Source: Lacrimispora indolis DSM 755 | GTDB lineage: Bacteria > Bacillota > Clostridia > Lachnospirales > Lachnospiraceae | Reading direction: 5' to 3' | NCBI RefSeq assembly: GCF_000526995.1 | Contig: NZ_AZUI01000001.1 | Location: 3,886,001-3,950,000, forward strand | DNA: 64,000 nt | Part shown: positions 61,260 to 64,000 of the stretch, piece after piece | Layout: each line of letters starts with the position of its first letter | Numbering within the stretch: the first letter of the stretch is position 1 | Made by a program: the position numbers and the translations under genes | Notes under the pieces: model-generated | Database searches by the model: none | Told to the model about the DNA's origin: nothing | Seen by the model: only the letters and a program-made list of their open reading frames with translations

Positions 61260-62630
61260 TTAACGGCTCATTTTTTCCTTTTCTTCTGCCAGGAGCTGAT
61301 GAGAATCTGTTAAGGAAGTTCCGAGAATCTTTAACACAGTATCCTTTTCCAGGGTGGGAGAATAATAAAATCCCTGCTGGTAATTGCAGCCGGCTTCCGT
61401 CAGGATCCTCACCTGGTTTTCTGTTTCCACGCCTTCGGCAATAATGGTTATATCAAGATCTCTTGCCATCCGGACAAGTCCTTCAATGATGTACCGGGAC
61501 TTTGGGTTGGTCTCAAGCTGCCAGACGAACAGGCGCTCAAGCTTTAAGGTATCCACCGGCAGCTCCAGGATGGAGGAGATTCCGGAGTAGCCGGAGCCAA
61601 ATTCATTGAGGATGATCTCCACGCCCATTTCCTGTAATTGCTGAAGCATCACATTGATGTTTAAATAAGCCATGGTTAAGGCGCTTTCCTGAATTTCCAG
61701 GGCAAGTTTTCCCTTTGGTATGTGATGGGTATCCATGATCCGCTTTACCTCATCAAGGAAATCTTCCTGTAAAAAAAGGACTGGAGAAATGGGAAGGGCA
61801 ATGGATTCAAATTTACAGTCAGCTTCAAGCAGTCCGGAGATACATTGGGCAGCCTTTTCCAGGGCATAGTATTCAATGGCACGGATCTGGCCGGAATCCT
61901 CTGCAACAGGTAGAAACTCACTGGCTCCGATTAAGCCAAGACCCTTAATAAAAATGCGCATGTATAGCTCGGCCCGGACAAACATTCCCGTATCCATATG
62001 AAGGGTAGGGCGGTAACGGACCTCCACCTCTTCCTTTTCCAGGGCTGTCTTTAAATAAAGGGCAATGGTCTGGTGCCGCTGCAGCTGCTTCTGCAAGGCG
62101 CTGTCAAAGACAACTGCCTGGTTGGGACCGCCTTCCTCTGCTTTATTAACGGCTAAATCCAGACATTTTAACATTTGGTCCGGTGAAGAGGCATGTCCCG
62201 GATAGGAACAGATCCCTATTTGTGCGGAACATAAACAGTCTGTTCCGCTGACCTTCCAGACATGATCAAACTTACCGGTGATTTCTTCCGCAAGCTCCAA
62301 TGCCTGTCCCTGGGTGTAGCGGTCCAGTATGATCATATACTCCACGCCAATATAATGATAGACGTTTTTTCCTGTCACTTCTTTTAAATATGTAAGGATC
62401 TGTTCCAGGAGGTTTTCACAGTACTCATAACCAAATACCTGGTTCAGCCGTTTGAAATTTTCTATGTGAAGCTTTAGCACAGCGCCCCGTTCTCCTGAGT
62501 CCATTACCTGGCTTAAATGTTTTAAACAGGCATCCCGTTCCGGCTTGCGCTCTGAAACCATATCTCCTGTAACCTGGACTTTTGTCCCGGTCTGCAGAGG
62601 CGGAGCTGTTTTTTTACGAAACCAATTCAT
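61260..62630 (-). CDS. Degenerate GGDEF-EAL protein
   Basis: 456 residues. The GGDEF position reads IGVEY (94-98), so no cyclase activity is expected. In the EAL domain the key spots are AELY (220-223) for EAL, ALPIS (278-282) where NxS is usual, LNEFG (341-345) for DDFG, and KLE (363-365) for KID. Loss of the metal-binding Asn and first Asp argues against phosphodiesterase activity. May bind c-di-GMP or a partner protein. GGAGG before ATG. Confidence 0.85.
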   Translation of the reverse strand: MNWFRKKTAPPLQTGTKVQVTGDMVSERKPERDACLKHLSQVMDSGERGAVLKLHIENFKRLNQVFGYEYCENLLEQILTYLKEVTGKNVYHYIGVEYMIILDRYTQGQALELAEEITGKFDHVWKVSGTDCLCSAQIGICSYPGHASSPDQMLKCLDLAVNKAEEGGPNQAVVFDSALQKQLQRHQTIALYLKTALEKEEVEVRYRPTLHMDTGMFVRAELYMRIFIKGLGLIGASEFLPVAEDSGQIRAIEYYALEKAAQCISGLLEADCKFESIALPISPVLFLQEDFLDEVKRIMDTHHIPKGKLALEIQESALTMAYLNINVMLQQLQEMGVEIILNEFGSGYSGISSILELPVDTLKLERLFVWQLETNPKSRYIIEGLVRMARDLDITIIAEGVETENQVRILTEAGCNYQQGFYYSPTLEKDTVLKILGTSLTDSHQLLAEEKEKMSR

Positions 62631-62803
62631 ATGGATTTCCTCCCGTTTATCGGCTGTTTGATTTTATTGTATTATAAAAGCAGGGGGAAATCAAGAAATA
62701 ATTGGAAGGGAAAGAATAGGCATTAATCCTGAAATAGAGTGAATAATAAGGGTAAGGTAAACATTTTTTGGTATTTTAAGCATAAAGGCAAGAGGTGGAA
62801 AAA

Positions 62804-64000
62804 ATGAAATCAATCTGGACAGAATCAGCCAGAATACCCGGGAGGAACCCTTTGACAGGGAACAAACGGACAGAGGTTGTGGTAATAGGAGCTGGAATGG
62901 CAGGAATACTAACTGCCTTCTATTTACAAAGACATGGACTTCATGTGGTGGTGTTGGAAGCAAACCGCATAGGAAGCGGGCAGACGGGATTTACAACGGC
63001 AAAAATTACCTCCCAGCACAATCTGATCTATGACAAGCTGGTGCGGACGGTTGGAGAGGAAACAACAAGGCTGTACGGAAAGGCAAACCAGCTGGCGGTG
63101 GAGGAGTATGGAAAGCTGATTAAACGCTATTCCATACAATGCCATTATGAACCGATGGAGGCATATCTATATTCGGTTCAGGAATCAGAGGTGCTTGCAA
63201 GAGAGGCGGAGTGTGCTGCCAGGCTCGGGCTGCCGGCCTCCTTTGTCAGAGAGACCGGACTTCCTTTTTCTGTCCACGGAGCTGTGCGCTTTAAAGGACA
63301 GGCCCAGTTTAATCCCCTGGAGTTTTTAAGAGATATTTCCGCAGGTATAACGGTTTTTGAGCGGACAAGGGTTATCAAGGTTCAGGGGCATGAGGTGGTG
63401 ACGGACAAAGGGGTTGTAAAGGCTGAAAAGGTGGTATTTGCATCCCATTATCCCTTTGTCAATGTGCCGGGATTTTATTTTGCAAAAATGTATCAGGAAA
63501 AAAGCTATGTCATGGAGCTTGAACCGGTTGAAGCAGTCCGCGGCATGTACCTTGGAATCGATGAGAGAGGATATTCCTTTCGGAATGTGGGGGATAAACT
63601 TCTTTTGGGATACGGAAGCCACAGAACCGGAAAAGCGCCTAAGGAAAGTCCATTTTCCATTATGAGACGGGCGGGAGAGCATCTGTTTCCGGAGGCCAGA
63701 GAGATCAGAAGATGGACGGCCCAGGATTGTATGACATTAGATGGAATCCCCTACATCGGACCGTTTTCTTCCTTAAAGCCGGACTGGTATGTTGCCACAG
63801 GTTTTGGAAAATGGGGTATGAGTTCGTCCATGGTTGCAGCCAAAATACTGAGCGCCCAGATCACAGGAAAAAGAACACCTTATGACGGAGTGTTCTCTCC
63901 CAGAAGACATCATATGAAGGCAGCAGCCGGTACCCTGGTTTCTCATGGCCTGGAGTCGGTGAAGGGACTTTCAGCCGGAGCCATGCCGGGAGCCATAAAT
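62804..64000 (+). CDS. FAD-dependent oxidoreductase (DAO family), 3' part outside window
   Basis: 399 codons open to the window end. N-terminal VVVIGAGMAGILTAFYLQ is the FAD dinucleotide fold, and GIPYIGPFSS with VATGFGKWGMSSS the C-terminal DAO block. The segment after 370 (PRRHHMKAA) suggests a further domain; relatives of this shape (B. subtilis YhfW type) carry a C-terminal Rieske [2Fe-2S] domain, not visible here. GAGGTGG before ATG 62804. Confidence 0.85.
   Translation, partial: MKSIWTESARIPGRNPLTGNKRTEVVVIGAGMAGILTAFYLQRHGLHVVVLEANRIGSGQTGFTTAKITSQHNLIYDKLVRTVGEETTRLYGKANQLAVEEYGKLIKRYSIQCHYEPMEAYLYSVQESEVLAREAECAARLGLPASFVRETGLPFSVHGAVRFKGQAQFNPLEFLRDISAGITVFERTRVIKVQGHEVVTDKGVVKAEKVVFASHYPFVNVPGFYFAKMYQEKSYVMELEPVEAVRGMYLGIDERGYSFRNVGDKLLLGYGSHRTGKAPKESPFSIMRRAGEHLFPEAREIRRWTAQDCMTLDGIPYIGPFSSLKPDWYVATGFGKWGMSSSMVAAKILSAQITGKRTPYDGVFSPRRHHMKAAAGTLVSHGLESVKGLSAGAMPGAIN

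Noticed and set aside
1..64000. CRISPR arrays, insertion sequences, prophage or conjugative elements
   Set aside because: No regularly spaced repeats, transposase, integrase, phage or transfer gene was recognised on either strand.

Overview
The window looks like chromosomal DNA from a spore-forming anaerobe of the Clostridia, most like Lachnospiraceae (Lacrimispora / Clostridium saccharolyticum type). Pointers are moderate GC, strong AGGAGG ribosome sites, spoIID and a spoIIQ-like gene, a T-box in front of ileS, a rubrerythrin, DUF3793 and DUF6472 proteins, and sugar ABC operons without their own ATPase. The placement rests on remembered family traits; no search was run. I see no prophage, insertion sequence or CRISPR array.

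Positions 1-10.2 kb: a lipoyl-domain dihydrolipoyl dehydrogenase (cut by the window edge), an OsmC peroxidase, a broken PatB-type aminotransferase, ilvE, a GNAT and superoxide dismutase. Then come sulfur genes: metY with a LysR regulator, and a CymR/IscR-like Rrf2 regulator divergent from a cystathionine gamma-synthase/lyase plus patB pair. Positions 10.2-12.4 kb: rubrerythrin and cysK. Positions 12.4-24.3 kb: one long co-directional run of 13 genes. It holds three glutathionyl-hydroquinone-reductase-like GST-fold enzymes, two M20 hydrolases, a MetNIQ importer, a cystine-type amino acid importer, two GNATs and a 30-codon small ORF.

The most striking signal is regulatory. Both cysK and the 12-kb run are preceded by a short ORF with consecutive cysteine codons (Cys-Cys-Cys, and Cys-Cys-Cys-Cys-Lys-Cys), followed by a rho-independent terminator before the structural gene. 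At cysK the Cys codons lie inside a 9-bp helix whose other strand could alternatively pair with the terminator, as in classical leader-peptide attenuation. With a shared Rrf2-type palindrome (ACCTAT-N6/7-ATAGGT) at rrf2 and cysK, this suggests a cysteine-responsive regulon. Its large operon may import S-conjugated sulfur amino acids, N-acetylate and reductively cleave them, then deacylate the products to release cysteine.

Positions 24.2-34.7 kb (minus strand): a legionaminic-acid pathway (LegF, G, I, H, PtmE, LegC, LegB), a Maf-type glycosyltransferase and several tiny beta-sandwich-like proteins. These lie behind a Ser/Thr-rich 94-residue protein whose upstream sequence resembles a mother-cell sigma-K promoter, which hints at spore-surface glycosylation. 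Positions 34.9-46 kb: a chemoreceptor with an FMN-binding lipoprotein, DUF3793, a Crp/Fnr regulator divergent from a DUF3100 transporter/amidohydrolase/TauE operon, HxlR and a flavin/PNPOx pair, tRNA-Glu, and an acyltransferase. Positions 46-56.6 kb: nicotinate phosphoribosyltransferase, a probable unclassified structured RNA, T-box-ileS, glycogen phosphorylase, sporulation genes and a CBS protein. Positions 56.9-64 kb: a sugar ABC operon with an AraC regulator, a degenerate GGDEF-EAL protein and a truncated FAD oxidoreductase.
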